64,000 nucleotides of DNA from JANOGU01 sp964602115. GTDB taxonomy: Bacteria > Pseudomonadota > Alphaproteobacteria > Rhodobacterales > Rhodobacteraceae. Position 1 is the first letter of the stretch. Every line of letters begins with the position of its first letter. Under the pieces are notes generated by a model. That model had not been told where the DNA came from and ran no database searches. It was given only the letters and a program-made list of their open reading frames with translations. The DNA lies in contig CAZRQN010000002.1 in NCBI GenBank assembly GCA_964602115.1, forward strand, positions 1 to 64,000, written 5' to 3'. The position numbers and the translations under genes are program-made. This document shows, in pieces, positions 44,524 to 52,978 of this stretch.

Positions 44524-45642
44524 ATGTACACCAAGCGTAAACTCTTGGCCTTGGTCGGCGCGTCCGCTTTGCTCGGTGCAACCAGCCTGGCCACCCCGGT
44601 CCTGGCCGAAAGCCTGGACCAGATCATCGCGGACTCCAATGCCGCCACCGCGCCGGTCACTCAGTGGGACGGCCCCACGACCGGACCCGCCGCTGATCCC
44701 GGGAAATTCATCGTTTACGTCGCCGACACCCAGACCAATGCCGGCAGCGCCGGTACGGCCGCAGGTGCGAAGGAAGCGGCCGATGCCTTGGGGTGGAAGT
44801 TCCAGCTGCTTGATGGCCAGAACACGGCGACAGGAGAGTCGGCGGCTCTGGAGCAGGCGATTGCCCTCAAGCCGGACGGCATCATCCTTGGCAGTCTCCC
44901 GGTGGAACGGTTCGCCGATCTGTTGAAGCGCGCCGACGAGGCGGGGATCAAGATTGTCGGCTGGCACGTCGCGGCATCGCCGGGCAAGGTCGAAGGCGTT
45001 CCGCAAATCTTCTGGAACCTGTCGACCGATCCCTATGCCATTGCCAATACCGCTGCCAAATTCGCAGTCGCGCACAGCAACGGGACCGCGAAAGTGGTGA
45101 TCCTGAGCGACCGCCAATATCCGATCGTCGTGACCAAGGTCACCGGCCAGATCGACGGGATCAAGGCCTGCGACACCTGCGAAGTTCTGTCCGAAGAAAA
45201 CGCGCCCTACACCGAAATCTCGCAGCGCATGCCGTCGCTGATGGGGGCCTTGCTGCAGCGCTATGGCGACAATCTGGGCTACATGCTGGCCTTCAACGAT
45301 CTCTACTTCGACTTCTCGGTGCCGACCCTGCGCGCCAACGGCATCGCGGCGGATCAGAAGCCGTTCCTGATTTCGGCGGGCGACGGTTCGGAATCGGCCT
45401 ACGACCGCATTCGCAAGGGCGAATACCAGATCGGCACTGTGCCCGAGCCGCTGAACATGCACGGCTGGCAGGCGATTGACGAGTTGAACCGCGCGTTCCA
45501 CGGCGAAGAGCCTTCGGGCTACATTACCAAGGTCCACCTGGTCACCAAGGACAACATCGACGCCGATGGCGGTGACAAGAACAGCTTCGATCCCGGCAAC
45601 GGCTATAGGGATGAATACAAGAAGATCTGGGGCATCCAGTAA
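44524..45642 (+). CDS. Sugar-type ABC periplasmic binding protein
   Basis: A 372-residue exported protein with GGGAGGA upstream of ATG 44524. Signal peptide MYTKRKLLALVGASALLGAT and on, cleaved after VLA. The body belongs to the Peripla_BP_4 type (VYVADTQTNAGSAGTAAGAK, KPDGIILGSLPVERFADLL, LGYMLAFNDLYFDF, SAGDGSESAYDRIRKG EYQ). Such proteins bind pentoses, autoinducer-2 or similar polyols; the ligand is not evident. The gene is the last transporter gene; a strong hairpin separates it from the enzyme genes. Confidence 0.92.
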   Translation: MYTKRKLLALVGASALLGATSLATPVLAESLDQIIADSNAATAPVTQWDGPTTGPAADPGKFIVYVADTQTNAGSAGTAAGAKEAADALGWKFQLLDGQNTATGESAALEQAIALKPDGIILGSLPVERFADLLKRADEAGIKIVGWHVAASPGKVEGVPQIFWNLSTDPYAIANTAAKFAVAHSNGTAKVVILSDRQYPIVVTKVTGQIDGIKACDTCEVLSEENAPYTEISQRMPSLMGALLQRYGDNLGYMLAFNDLYFDFSVPTLRANGIAADQKPFLISAGDGSESAYDRIRKGEYQIGTVPEPLNMHGWQAIDELNRAFHGEEPSGYITKVHLVTKDNIDADGGDKNSFDPGNGYRDEYKKIWGIQ

Positions 45643-45660
45643 CCTGCAAATCAGAAATCC

Positions 45661-45686
45661 GGGCTGGCGGTCCAATCCGCCAGCCC
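45661..45686. terminator. Strong 10-bp hairpin after the binding-protein gene
   Basis: GGGCTGGCGG (45661-45670) and CCGCCAGCCC (45677-45686) form a perfect stem with a 6-nt loop. No T-run follows, so it is more likely an mRNA-stabilising or attenuating hairpin that keeps binding-protein message high. Confidence 0.65.
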
Positions 45687-45719
45687 CGAACGATGCAGCA
45701 GCCGGCCGGGGTCCAGAAC

Positions 45720-46700
45720 ATGGCAAGATTCGCTGAACGCGTTTTCGTCTTTGAACGCATTGATCCGACCGATGCATCGACGGTCTGGCTGCAGGAGCAG
45801 GGCGTTGAGGTCGTGCTGGGACGCCCGATGTGGGAGAAGGGCTTCCAACGGTATTCGGACGACGAGATCATTGCGGCGGCGCGGGGCTTTGATGCGGTCA
45901 TGGGGGCCAGCGGAGCCCATTTCCCGCGCCATGTGCTTGAGGCTTTGCCTCAACTGAAATTCATCTCGAAATACGGCGTGGGTTACGATTCCATCGACAT
46001 CGCTGCGGCCAAAGATCGCGGCGTGATCGTTACCAACACGCCGACGCTGACCCAATCCTTCCCGGTCGCCGAACATGCCATCGCCATGATGCTGGCTCTG
46101 CGCAAGAAGCTCAACGTCTGGACGCCGCAGTTCATGGCCGAAGGCGGGTGGCGCGGCGACATCTTCGCCAACATCATCGGGGGAAGCACCGTCGGCATCG
46201 TCGGGCTTGGCAAGATCGGCGCGGGCGTGGCCCAGCGTCTTGCCGGTTGGGATGTCAGAATTCTGGCCTTCGATCCCTATCTGAAATCCGCGCCGGGCGG
46301 CGTCGAACTCTGCGGCCTCGATCACCTTCTCGCCGAGTCTGACATCGTGACTCTGCACGCGGCACCCAGCAACGAGAACCGCATGCTGATCAACGCGGAA
46401 CGCCTTGCGCTGATGAAACCGAACGCCCTTCTGATCAATACCGGGCGGGCGTGGCTGGTGGACTATCCGGCTCTTCGTGCGGCTTTGCAGTCGGGGCAGA
46501 TCGCCGGTGCCGGTCTTGACGTGTTCGAGACCGAACCGCCCGATGTCAATGACCCGCTTTTCAAGATGGGGAATGTCGTCGTGTCGCCGCACGCCGCAAC
46601 CTGGACGGTCGAAAGCATGGCCAACATGGGCTGGCGCGGCGCGCGCAATCTGATGGCGCTGATCAGCAGGGAAGGGTCGGCCGATATCGTCAATCCGTGA
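45720..46700 (+). CDS. D-2-hydroxyacid dehydrogenase, NAD-dependent
   Basis: A 326-residue enzyme of the D-isomer-specific 2-hydroxyacid dehydrogenase family (start 45720 with GGGG 8 nt upstream; 45693 possible). NAD site VGIVGLGKIGAGVAQRLAG at about 150-168; catalytic set NTGRAWLVD (Arg), DVFETEPPD (Glu) and VSPHAATWT (His). SKYGVGYDSIDIAAAKDRGV is the family pattern before the NAD domain. It likely oxidises or reduces a sugar-acid-type substrate imported by the adjacent ABC system. The substrate is inferred only from context. Confidence 0.92.
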   Translation: MARFAERVFVFERIDPTDASTVWLQEQGVEVVLGRPMWEKGFQRYSDDEIIAAARGFDAVMGASGAHFPRHVLEALPQLKFISKYGVGYDSIDIAAAKDRGVIVTNTPTLTQSFPVAEHAIAMMLALRKKLNVWTPQFMAEGGWRGDIFANIIGGSTVGIVGLGKIGAGVAQRLAGWDVRILAFDPYLKSAPGGVELCGLDHLLAESDIVTLHAAPSNENRMLINAERLALMKPNALLINTGRAWLVDYPALRAALQSGQIAGAGLDVFETEPPDVNDPLFKMGNVVVSPHAATWTVESMANMGWRGARNLMALISREGSADIVNP

Positions 46701-46725
46701 CGAGGGCTGTGCAAGGGGGATGAAA

Positions 46726-47967
46726 ATGGCTCAAGGACTCATCGCGGAAAGCGCGCGCAACGTCAAATTCCTGGGCCATTCGGATCAGGGCGGCCGCCCT
46801 GATGGCTGTCAGGTCATGGTCTCGAACGGCTTTGCCTATGTCTGCAACAACTTCTCGGCTGGCCTGACCGTGCTGGACGTGCGCAATCCACGCGACCCCA
46901 AGGCTGTCAACTTCCTGCCGGTGCATCCCAATTCCTGGTCGATCCACTGCCAGACCCACGGCGATCTGATGCTCGTGGTGGAAGAGTTCAATTTTTACAA
47001 GGTCTATGACAACGAAGAAAGCTACTATGGCGGTTCGATATCGGGCGTGCACAGTTCGAAATTCGGTGTGCGCGGCAAGGACTACACGGCGGGCCTAAGG
47101 GTCTATGACATTTCGGACCGGGCAAATCCGCGCGCCATCGGCTTCATGGAAGTCGAAGGATTGGGGCTGCACCGGGTCTGGTGGGTCGGGGAACGCTATG
47201 CCTATGCCTCGGCTTTCCTCGATGGCTATTCCGACCACATGTTCATCATCATCGACCTGGCAGACCCGACCAAGCCGGTTGAGGTCGGGCGGTGGTGGTT
47301 GCCAGGGATGTGGACGGCGGGAGGCGAGAAGGCGGATTTCTTCGGCCGGGTCGCATTGCACCATGCCGTCATCGCCGATGACGTGGCATATGGATGCTGG
47401 CGGGACGGTGGTCTGACGCTTCTGGACATCAAGGACAAGGCCAATCCCAAACTGATCGCCCACCGCAACTGGTGTCCGCCGTTTGCGGGCGGCACGCACA
47501 GCGCTCTGCCCTTGCCTGACCGAAAACTGGTGATCGTGGCGGATGAGGCGGTGAGGAACATCGACGTCGAGCCTCTGAAATACACATGGGTCGTGGACGT
47601 TCGCGCACCGGAAAACCCTGTGACGATTTCGACAATGCCGACACCGACGGATCAGGACTACTTCAGAAAGCCGGGGCATTTCGGACCGCACAACCTCTGG
47701 GAAAACCGCCCTGAGGGCTATCAAAGTTCGCGCTACATCTTTGCGACCTACCAGAACGCGGGTCTTCGGATTTTCGACATCGATAACCCGTTCCGGCCGG
47801 AAGAAGTCGGTTGGTTCGTGCCGCCGCCGCCGCGAAAGCTGGTGGATTTCCGCCCCGACATCACGCTCCAACTCCACACGGCAGACATCTACGTTGAGAA
47901 GAATGGTCTTGGCTACATGACCGATTTCAACGGCGGGCTCTACGTCGTCGAAATCGACGGCATCTGA
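46726..47967 (+). CDS. LVIVD-repeat beta-propeller protein
   Basis: A 413-residue protein. ATG 46726 is taken because AAGGGGG lies 6 nt upstream of it. It contains repeats of the LVIVD type, each with a YxxxxxxxGLxVLDVRNPxxP pattern: GLTVLDVRNPRDPKAVNFLP, GLRVYDISDRANPRAIGFME, HMFIIIDLADPTKPVEVGRW, GLTLLDIKDKANPKLIAHRN, and GLRIFDIDNPFRPEEVGWFV. This predicts a propeller. No signal peptide is visible, so it is probably cytoplasmic. In this cassette it could be a lactonase or isomerase-like enzyme, but the repeats do not tell the reaction. Confidence 0.8.
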   Translation: MAQGLIAESARNVKFLGHSDQGGRPDGCQVMVSNGFAYVCNNFSAGLTVLDVRNPRDPKAVNFLPVHPNSWSIHCQTHGDLMLVVEEFNFYKVYDNEESYYGGSISGVHSSKFGVRGKDYTAGLRVYDISDRANPRAIGFMEVEGLGLHRVWWVGERYAYASAFLDGYSDHMFIIIDLADPTKPVEVGRWWLPGMWTAGGEKADFFGRVALHHAVIADDVAYGCWRDGGLTLLDIKDKANPKLIAHRNWCPPFAGGTHSALPLPDRKLVIVADEAVRNIDVEPLKYTWVVDVRAPENPVTISTMPTPTDQDYFRKPGHFGPHNLWENRPEGYQSSRYIFATYQNAGLRIFDIDNPFRPEEVGWFVPPPPRKLVDFRPDITLQLHTADIYVEKNGLGYMTDFNGGLYVVEIDGI

Positions 47968-47988
47968 AGCGCGGAACGAGGGACGGCC

Positions 47989-48888
47989 ATGTACGACAAA
48001 TCTGACCCGCGGGCGCAATTGGCAACTCAGAGTGCCGGCGCTCCGAAAGCGGTCGAACTCTATGCGGCGGACTATAAGCGGTTCTACGAACATGCGCCCG
48101 CTGTCCAAAGCGACGTCGAGTGCACCTGGTTCACCAGCGGCGTCAATGCCGTGATCAGCTATACCGAGGCCAAACCGAACTGTGTGCTTGAGCGTGGGGA
48201 CCAGGCTGACGAATGGGCACTGCTGTTGCCGGATGTGCCGACCCGCGTCCGGATAACGGCGGGTGGCTCCGAGCAGGTCGTCGATGGCCACAGCCTGACC
48301 TTTGTCCCGCCGGGTCCGAGCAAGTTGGAGGTCCTCGCGCCGGGACGATTGGTGCGCGTCTTTACCACCCAATCAAGGGACCTGGTGATGGCCGCAGGGG
48401 CAAAACGGGTTGGGAGCCGGCGGCCCGCTCAAATCCCGGAGTTCGCCCCTTGGCCGATCCCACCCGATGGCTACAAGATCCGCACCTACGCGCTGAATGT
48501 ACCTGATGCCCCCGGTCGTTTTGGCAGGATTTGGCGCTGCACCACGTTGATGGTCAACGTCTTGGCGCCGACGATCGGTCCAAGGGACATCACCATGATG
48601 TCGCCTCATCACCATGACGAGTTCGAGCAGTACTCGCTGGCGCTGAAAGGGTCGTTCATCCATCACATGCGCTGGCCCTGGACCCCGGACATGCGGACCT
48701 GGCGCAACGACGACCATGAGTTCTGCGGCACGCCCTCCGTCGCCATAATCCCGCCGCCTGCCATTCACACCACGCAAGCCGTCGATCCCGGCGTCAACGA
48801 CTTGGTCGATATCTTCAGCCCTCCTCGCGAGGATTTCTCGAAGATGGCAGGCTGGGTCCTGAACGAGGCGGACTATCCAAATGCTTGA
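47989..48888 (+). CDS. Cupin-like protein of unknown function
   Basis: A 299-residue protein with GAGGGA upstream. The C-terminal half has a likely cupin metal site: MMSPHHHDEFEQYSLALKGS gives the HxH...E...type ligands, with IPPPAIHTTQAVDPGVNDLV supplying a later His. The N-terminal half (AVISYTEAKPNCVLERGDQA, then LTFVPPGPSKLEVL) looks like a second, degenerate cupin barrel. Two-barrel cupins include sugar-acid isomerases and dioxygenases. Placed between the LVIVD protein and the aldolase, a catabolic isomerase is a reasonable but unproven guess. Confidence 0.7.
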   Translation: MYDKSDPRAQLATQSAGAPKAVELYAADYKRFYEHAPAVQSDVECTWFTSGVNAVISYTEAKPNCVLERGDQADEWALLLPDVPTRVRITAGGSEQVVDGHSLTFVPPGPSKLEVLAPGRLVRVFTTQSRDLVMAAGAKRVGSRRPAQIPEFAPWPIPPDGYKIRTYALNVPDAPGRFGRIWRCTTLMVNVLAPTIGPRDITMMSPHHHDEFEQYSLALKGSFIHHMRWPWTPDMRTWRNDDHEFCGTPSVAIIPPPAIHTTQAVDPGVNDLVDIFSPPREDFSKMAGWVLNEADYPNA

Positions 48889-48921
48889 CACATCGACACT
48901 CTTGTCCGTTCGGGGCGCAAG

Positions 48922-49689
48922 ATGAGCCCGAACTTCCGTGTGCGGTTCCAGTCTAGGCAGGCCCTGCTGGGCACCTTCATCAAGACGCCCACCCCGCAGG
49001 CGACGGAAATCCTGGGTCTGATCGGCTTTGATTTTGTCGTCGTCGATGACGAACACGCAGCATTCAACCGTCTGGCCATCGACACGATCCTGCTTGGCGC
49101 GCGGGCCACAGCAATTTCTGCCCTCGTGCGCGTGGCAGAGGCTTCCCCGACGCGCATCCTGGCTGCGCTGGACGATGGCGCCGACGGTGTTGTCGTGCCC
49201 CATGTGAAGACACCCGAAATCGCCCGCGAGGTCGCCGCAGCCTGTCGTTATCGCGGGGGAAGCCGGGGCTATTCGAACTCACCACGGGCGGGGGGCTACG
49301 GTCAGTTTGACCTCGCTGATCATACCGCCCGGGCAGACGATCTTGTGACTTGCGTCGGCATGATCGAGGATCCCGAAGCGTTGGCCCAGATCGACGAGAT
49401 CGTGGCGGTCGAAGGCCTGCACGGCTTCTTCATCGGGCGCGGTGATCTTGCGGTCGCCATGGGCGCAAGTTCGATGTCGGACTCGAAAGTGACCGAATTT
49501 GCCGAGGCCGTTGTCGCTGCGGCCCGGCGCGTGGGCAAACCGTGCTGTCTCATGGTTGCCGACGCGGCCGAGGCCCAACGCTGGCACGCGATCGGAGCCT
49601 CTGCCTTCGTCATCTCTTCGGATCAGGGTTTGTTGCGCGCCGCTGCAACCCGGGTCCGCGCCGAATTCTCCATCGCTCTGGCGACCTGA
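48922..49689 (+). CDS. HpcH/HpaI-type class II aldolase
   Basis: A 255-residue enzyme of the 2-oxo-3-deoxy-acid aldolase family. TIM-barrel marks: LLGTFIKTPTPQATEILGLI at the start, DFVVVDDEHAAFN, GADGVVVPHVKTPEIAREV, CRYRGGSRGYSNSPRAGGYG, then MIEDPEALAQIDEIVAVEGL with the metal-binding Glu and FFIGRGDLAVAMG with the Asp. It cleaves 4-hydroxy-2-oxo acids to pyruvate and an aldehyde, a fitting last step for a sugar-acid route. The canonical catalytic His of family members is replaced by Asp-Glu-His (DDEH), which retains the His. Confidence 0.92.
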   Translation: MSPNFRVRFQSRQALLGTFIKTPTPQATEILGLIGFDFVVVDDEHAAFNRLAIDTILLGARATAISALVRVAEASPTRILAALDDGADGVVVPHVKTPEIAREVAAACRYRGGSRGYSNSPRAGGYGQFDLADHTARADDLVTCVGMIEDPEALAQIDEIVAVEGLHGFFIGRGDLAVAMGASSMSDSKVTEFAEAVVAAARRVGKPCCLMVADAAEAQRWHAIGASAFVISSDQGLLRAAATRVRAEFSIALAT

Positions 49690-50062
49690 CCCATCCCTGC
49701 TCTGCCGCTTCCCTCAGGGCAGCAAGGCACTCATCTCAGGTATCCCATGATCGAACACACCACGACCTGACCTGCTGCGGGATCCTTCCTCCGTCTGCAA
49801 CTACAGCCCGCCCCAGGCAAGGGACGGACAAGGGAGCAAGAAGTTCGGACCGACGAGCAGATCACTGCTATCTTGCGGCAGGCCTCGGCCGTCTTCGCCC
49901 CTGCCCCCTTCTCTCGCAGAACCGCGATGATCCGCCCTTCGGTGACTTCGATCCCTTCATGGTCCGGTCCTTTCGCCGGGCCAGACTCTAGCTTCAGGTG
50001 GACGAGCTATCGGGGGTCACGGAAGCAAGTGCAGAGGAATACCTGATTTGCGAAGCCGAACC
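49690..50062. other. Cassette boundary with possible IS relic
   Basis: A 373-bp gap between the two catabolic cassettes, both of which end here. The frame around 49838-49885 reads EQEVRTDEQITAILRQASA, which recalls an IS3-family OrfA start, and sequence near 49990-50030 (CTATCGGGGGTCA) resembles an IS3-type end. Too short to be sure. Confidence 0.3.
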
Positions 50063-51034
50063 CTATCCGGCGGCAGCGATTTCCGGTGAATGTAGATGGC
50101 ATTCCACGCAGCGGCCGCCGACGACATGCGTGGCAGGCGTCGCGACGGCGCAGGTTTCGAATGCCTGCGGGCAGCGTGTGCGGAACCTGCAGCCTGACGG
50201 TGGCGCGAAGGGGCTGGGCAGGTCGCCCTTCAGCAGGGTCCGGGTCCTGACTCGCTCCTGCCGAGGGTCGATCCCGAGGATGGCCTGCGTCAGCGCCCCG
50301 GAATAGGGATGCCAGGGATCAGCATACAGCATCTCACTCGGGCCGCTTTCGACGATCCGGCCCAAGTACATCACGTTCACCCGTGCGCTCGCCTGCCGCA
50401 CCACCGCGAGGTCATGCGCAATCAGCACGATGGCCAGCCCGAGTTCGTCCCTCAGGCGCAGGAATTCGTTCATCACCTGCGCCTTGAGCGAGGTGTCGAG
50501 CGACGAGACGGGCTCGTCGCAGATCAGCACCTTGGGATCGGCAAGGAGCGCGCGCGCGATGCAGACGCGCTGGCGCTGGCCCCCCGACAATTCGGTCGGC
50601 CGGCGTGTCAGGATGCCTGCAGGCAGGTTGGTGGCCGCAAGGACTTCCAGGACCCGCGCCTCGCGGGCTTTCACATTTCGTTCGCCCCGGATGATGAGCG
50701 CCTCGGTCAGCGATCCGCCAATGGTCTGGCGCGGTTCCAGCGCCGCGAGCGAATCCTGAAATACATATTGAATCCCGCGCCGCGCCTTGCGCTGTTCGCC
50801 GGGCCGCAAGGCGGTGATGTCCACGCCGCCAAAGACGATCCGCCCTGCGGCCGCGCTCTCCAGCCCAACGATCGCCCGGCCCAGCGTTGACTTGCCGCAG
50901 CCGGATTCGCCGACCAGCCCGACGATCTCGGCCTCGTTGACGGTCAGGGACACGCCATCGCAGGCGCGGTTGATCCGGCCAGTGTCAAGGTCACGGAACT
51001 CCACCGTCAGTTCGGCAACCTCAAGCAGCGGCAT
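50063..51034 (-). CDS. Peptide/opine-type ABC ATPase (DppF-like)
   Basis: A 323-residue ATPase of the oligopeptide family. Walker A GESGCGKST, Q-loop FQDSLAALEPRQTIGGSL, signature ELSGGQRQRVCIARA, Walker B LICDEPVSSLD and ITAH-like IAHDLAVVRQ. The C-terminal oligo_HPY extension carries CRFRTRCPQAFETC, as in DppF/OppF. ATG 51034 is chosen at the family start (MPLLEVAELTVEF). It overlaps the DppD-like gene by 14 nt and is the last gene of the operon. Confidence 0.93.
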   Translation of the reverse strand: MPLLEVAELTVEFRDLDTGRINRACDGVSLTVNEAEIVGLVGESGCGKSTLGRAIVGLESAAAGRIVFGGVDITALRPGEQRKARRGIQYVFQDSLAALEPRQTIGGSLTEALIIRGERNVKAREARVLEVLAATNLPAGILTRRPTELSGGQRQRVCIARALLADPKVLICDEPVSSLDTSLKAQVMNEFLRLRDELGLAIVLIAHDLAVVRQASARVNVMYLGRIVESGPSEMLYADPWHPYSGALTQAILGIDPRQERVRTRTLLKGDLPSPFAPPSGCRFRTRCPQAFETCAVATPATHVVGGRCVECHLHSPEIAAAG

Positions 51035-52094
51035 TGCTGGCGGTCTCCTGCATGCGCGCGGCGGGGTTGGTGACGAGGCAGGCGGCCTGATGGATCGAGC
51101 CCGGCGCAATGGCCGCGAGGCTTGGCCGGAAGGCGGAACACGCGGGCTCGGCCAAGGCGCAGCGTGGAGCGAAGGCGCAACCGGACCCCGGACGGGACAG
51201 GTCGGGCGGGGCGCCGTTCAGGCCGGTGAATGGGCTTCCGACCGGTGCGTCGGGCGGCGGGACCGAGGCCAGAAGTGCCCGGGTATAGGGGTGATGCGGC
51301 GAAGTCAGAACCTGTTCGGCGCTGCCGCATTCGACGATCTCCCCGGCATACATGACGGCCACCTGATCGGCGACATTGGCGACGACGCCGATGTCATGCG
51401 TGACAATCACCATGGCCATACCCAGACGGTCCTGAAGCGTCTTCAGCAGGTGCAGAATCTGAGCTTGGATCGTCACGTCCAGCGCGGTCGTCGGCTCATC
51501 CGCGATCAGCACCTTGGGCTCGCCCGCAAGGGCGATGGCGATCATCACGCGCTGGCGCATCCCGCCGGACAGTTCGTGCGGATAAAGCCGCATCCGGCGT
51601 TCGGGCTCGGGGATGCCGACGAGGGTCAGAAGATCCGCCACCCGCCTGCGGGCGGCGGCGGCTTCAAGCCCCAGGCGGAGGGTCAGGATTTCTTCGATCT
51701 GGATGCCGATCCGCCGGTTCGGGTTCAGGGCGCTCAGCGGGTCCTGGAACACGACCCCGATCTCGCGCCCGCGGATCGCCATGAGCACGTCTTCCCTCGC
51801 GCCAACCAGTTCCCTCCCGGACAGGGTGACAGAGCCCCGGACATCGACGCTGACCCCGGCGGGCATCAGGCCGAGAGGCGCCAGATTCATCACCGTCTTG
51901 CCGCTGCCGCTTTCCCCCACGAAGGCAAGCGTCTTGCCCGCCGGGACAGAATAGCTGACCGAGGACACCGCCCGGACGGCTGCGGTTTCGGTGAAAAGAA
52001 GGATGGACAGGTCACTGACGCGCAACACCGCGTCCGTGGCGAAAGCCGTTGCGGGCCAATTTTTCCCGCCGGTGTCGATCATCGGCGCGCTCAT
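51021..52094 (-). CDS. Peptide/opine-type ABC ATPase (DppD-like)
   Basis: A 357-residue ATPase. Walker A GESGSGKTV, Q-loop FQDPLSALNPNRRIG, signature ELSGGMRQRVMIAIA, Walker B LIADEPTTALD, and THDIGVVA. The C-terminal extension has CAFAPRCALAEPACS, the iron-sulfur/zinc-like Cys motif of the oligo_HPY family. ATG 52094 overlaps the upstream permease stop by 4 nt. It forms a heterodimer with the DppF-like ATPase. Confidence 0.93.
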   Translation of the reverse strand: MSAPMIDTGGKNWPATAFATDAVLRVSDLSILLFTETAAVRAVSSVSYSVPAGKTLAFVGESGSGKTVMNLAPLGLMPAGVSVDVRGSVTLSGRELVGAREDVLMAIRGREIGVVFQDPLSALNPNRRIGIQIEEILTLRLGLEAAAARRRVADLLTLVGIPEPERRMRLYPHELSGGMRQRVMIAIALAGEPKVLIADEPTTALDVTIQAQILHLLKTLQDRLGMAMVIVTHDIGVVANVADQVAVMYAGEIVECGSAEQVLTSPHHPYTRALLASVPPPDAPVGSPFTGLNGAPPDLSRPGSGCAFAPRCALAEPACSAFRPSLAAIAPGSIHQAACLVTNPAARMQETASNAAA

Positions 52095-52978
52095 GCGGCC
52101 TGCGCCTGTTTTGCGATTTCGATCCGCTTGCGCAGCATGCGTGCCGACATTGGTTTCGGCATGTTGAGCGCAGCCAGACGTTCGCCGAGATAATTGAAGC
52201 CCGCGACCGTCAGGGTCAGGGCTATGCCAGGCAGCAGAACCTGGCGCGGGCTTTCCTCCAGAAAGGGCATCGCATCGACAAACATCTCGCCCCATTCGGC
52301 CGTCGGGGGCTGGATGCCGAGGCCAAGGAAGCTGAGCGTCGCGATAGCCAGCGCCAGCACCCCGGCGTCGACCGAGGCATAGACGATGATCGAACGCAGC
52401 ACCGAGGGCAGAAGATGCAGCCCGATCAGCCGTGCCCGCGAGGCGCCAAGCACCCAGAGGCTTTCGATATGCGGCTGGTGAATGTTGGCGGCAACGACGC
52501 CCCGGCTGATCCTTGCATAGACTGGCACCCAGGCGATGGTCAGGGCGGCGACCATGTTCCAGTAGCCCAGCCCGAAAATCCCGATCATCGCCAGCGCGAC
52601 GATCAGAGCCGGAACGCTGAGCATGAAATCAATAAACCGCATCGCCAGCTCGTCGATCCAGCCGCCGACATAGCCCGAGATCACGCCGATGAAGACGCCG
52701 ATGCTCATCGCGATGACGACAACGACGGCAACGGCCACAAGCGTGGTCTGGGCACCGGCGATCAGGCGGCTGAGCGTATCGCGCCCAAGGTGATCGGTGC
52801 CGAGCCAATGGGCCGCCGAGAAGGACTGGTTGGCGGCCATCAAGTCCTGCGCGGCCGGGCCGTAAGGCGTGAGCCGATGGGCGAAGAGGGCCAGAACAAG
52901 ATCGATCGCGATGATGAGGAGGGCGAACCAGCCCAGACGGCGCCCGAAAGTGACCAGCGATTGGATATTGTCCGTCAC
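52091..52978 (-). CDS. Peptide/opine-type ABC permease (DppC-like)
   Basis: A 295-residue permease with six spans and the DppC-type N-terminal domain. The conserved HWLGTDHLGRDTLSRLIAGA precedes the channel domain, and the EAA loop is GASRARLIGLHLLPSVL. It overlaps the DppB-like gene by 4 nt upstream and the ATPase gene by 4 nt downstream, so the operon is translated as a coupled unit. Confidence 0.94.
   Translation of the reverse strand: MTDNIQSLVTFGRRLGWFALLIIAIDLVLALFAHRLTPYGPAAQDLMAANQSFSAAHWLGTDHLGRDTLSRLIAGAQTTLVAVAVVVVIAMSIGVFIGVISGYVGGWIDELAMRFIDFMLSVPALIVALAMIGIFGLGYWNMVAALTIAWVPVYARISRGVVAANIHQPHIESLWVLGASRARLIGLHLLPSVLRSIIVYASVDAGVLALAIATLSFLGLGIQPPTAEWGEMFVDAMPFLEESPRQVLLPGIALTLTVAGFNYLGERLAALNMPKPMSARMLRKRIEIAKQAQAA

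Noticed and set aside
43426..45777. 783-codon antisense frame over the sugar-type permease and binding protein
   Set aside because: Opposite strand of two well-supported genes; composition is that of a codon shadow.
49838..49885. IS3 OrfA-like 19-residue stretch
   Set aside because: Too short to call a mobile element; noted only as a possible relic in the boundary entry.
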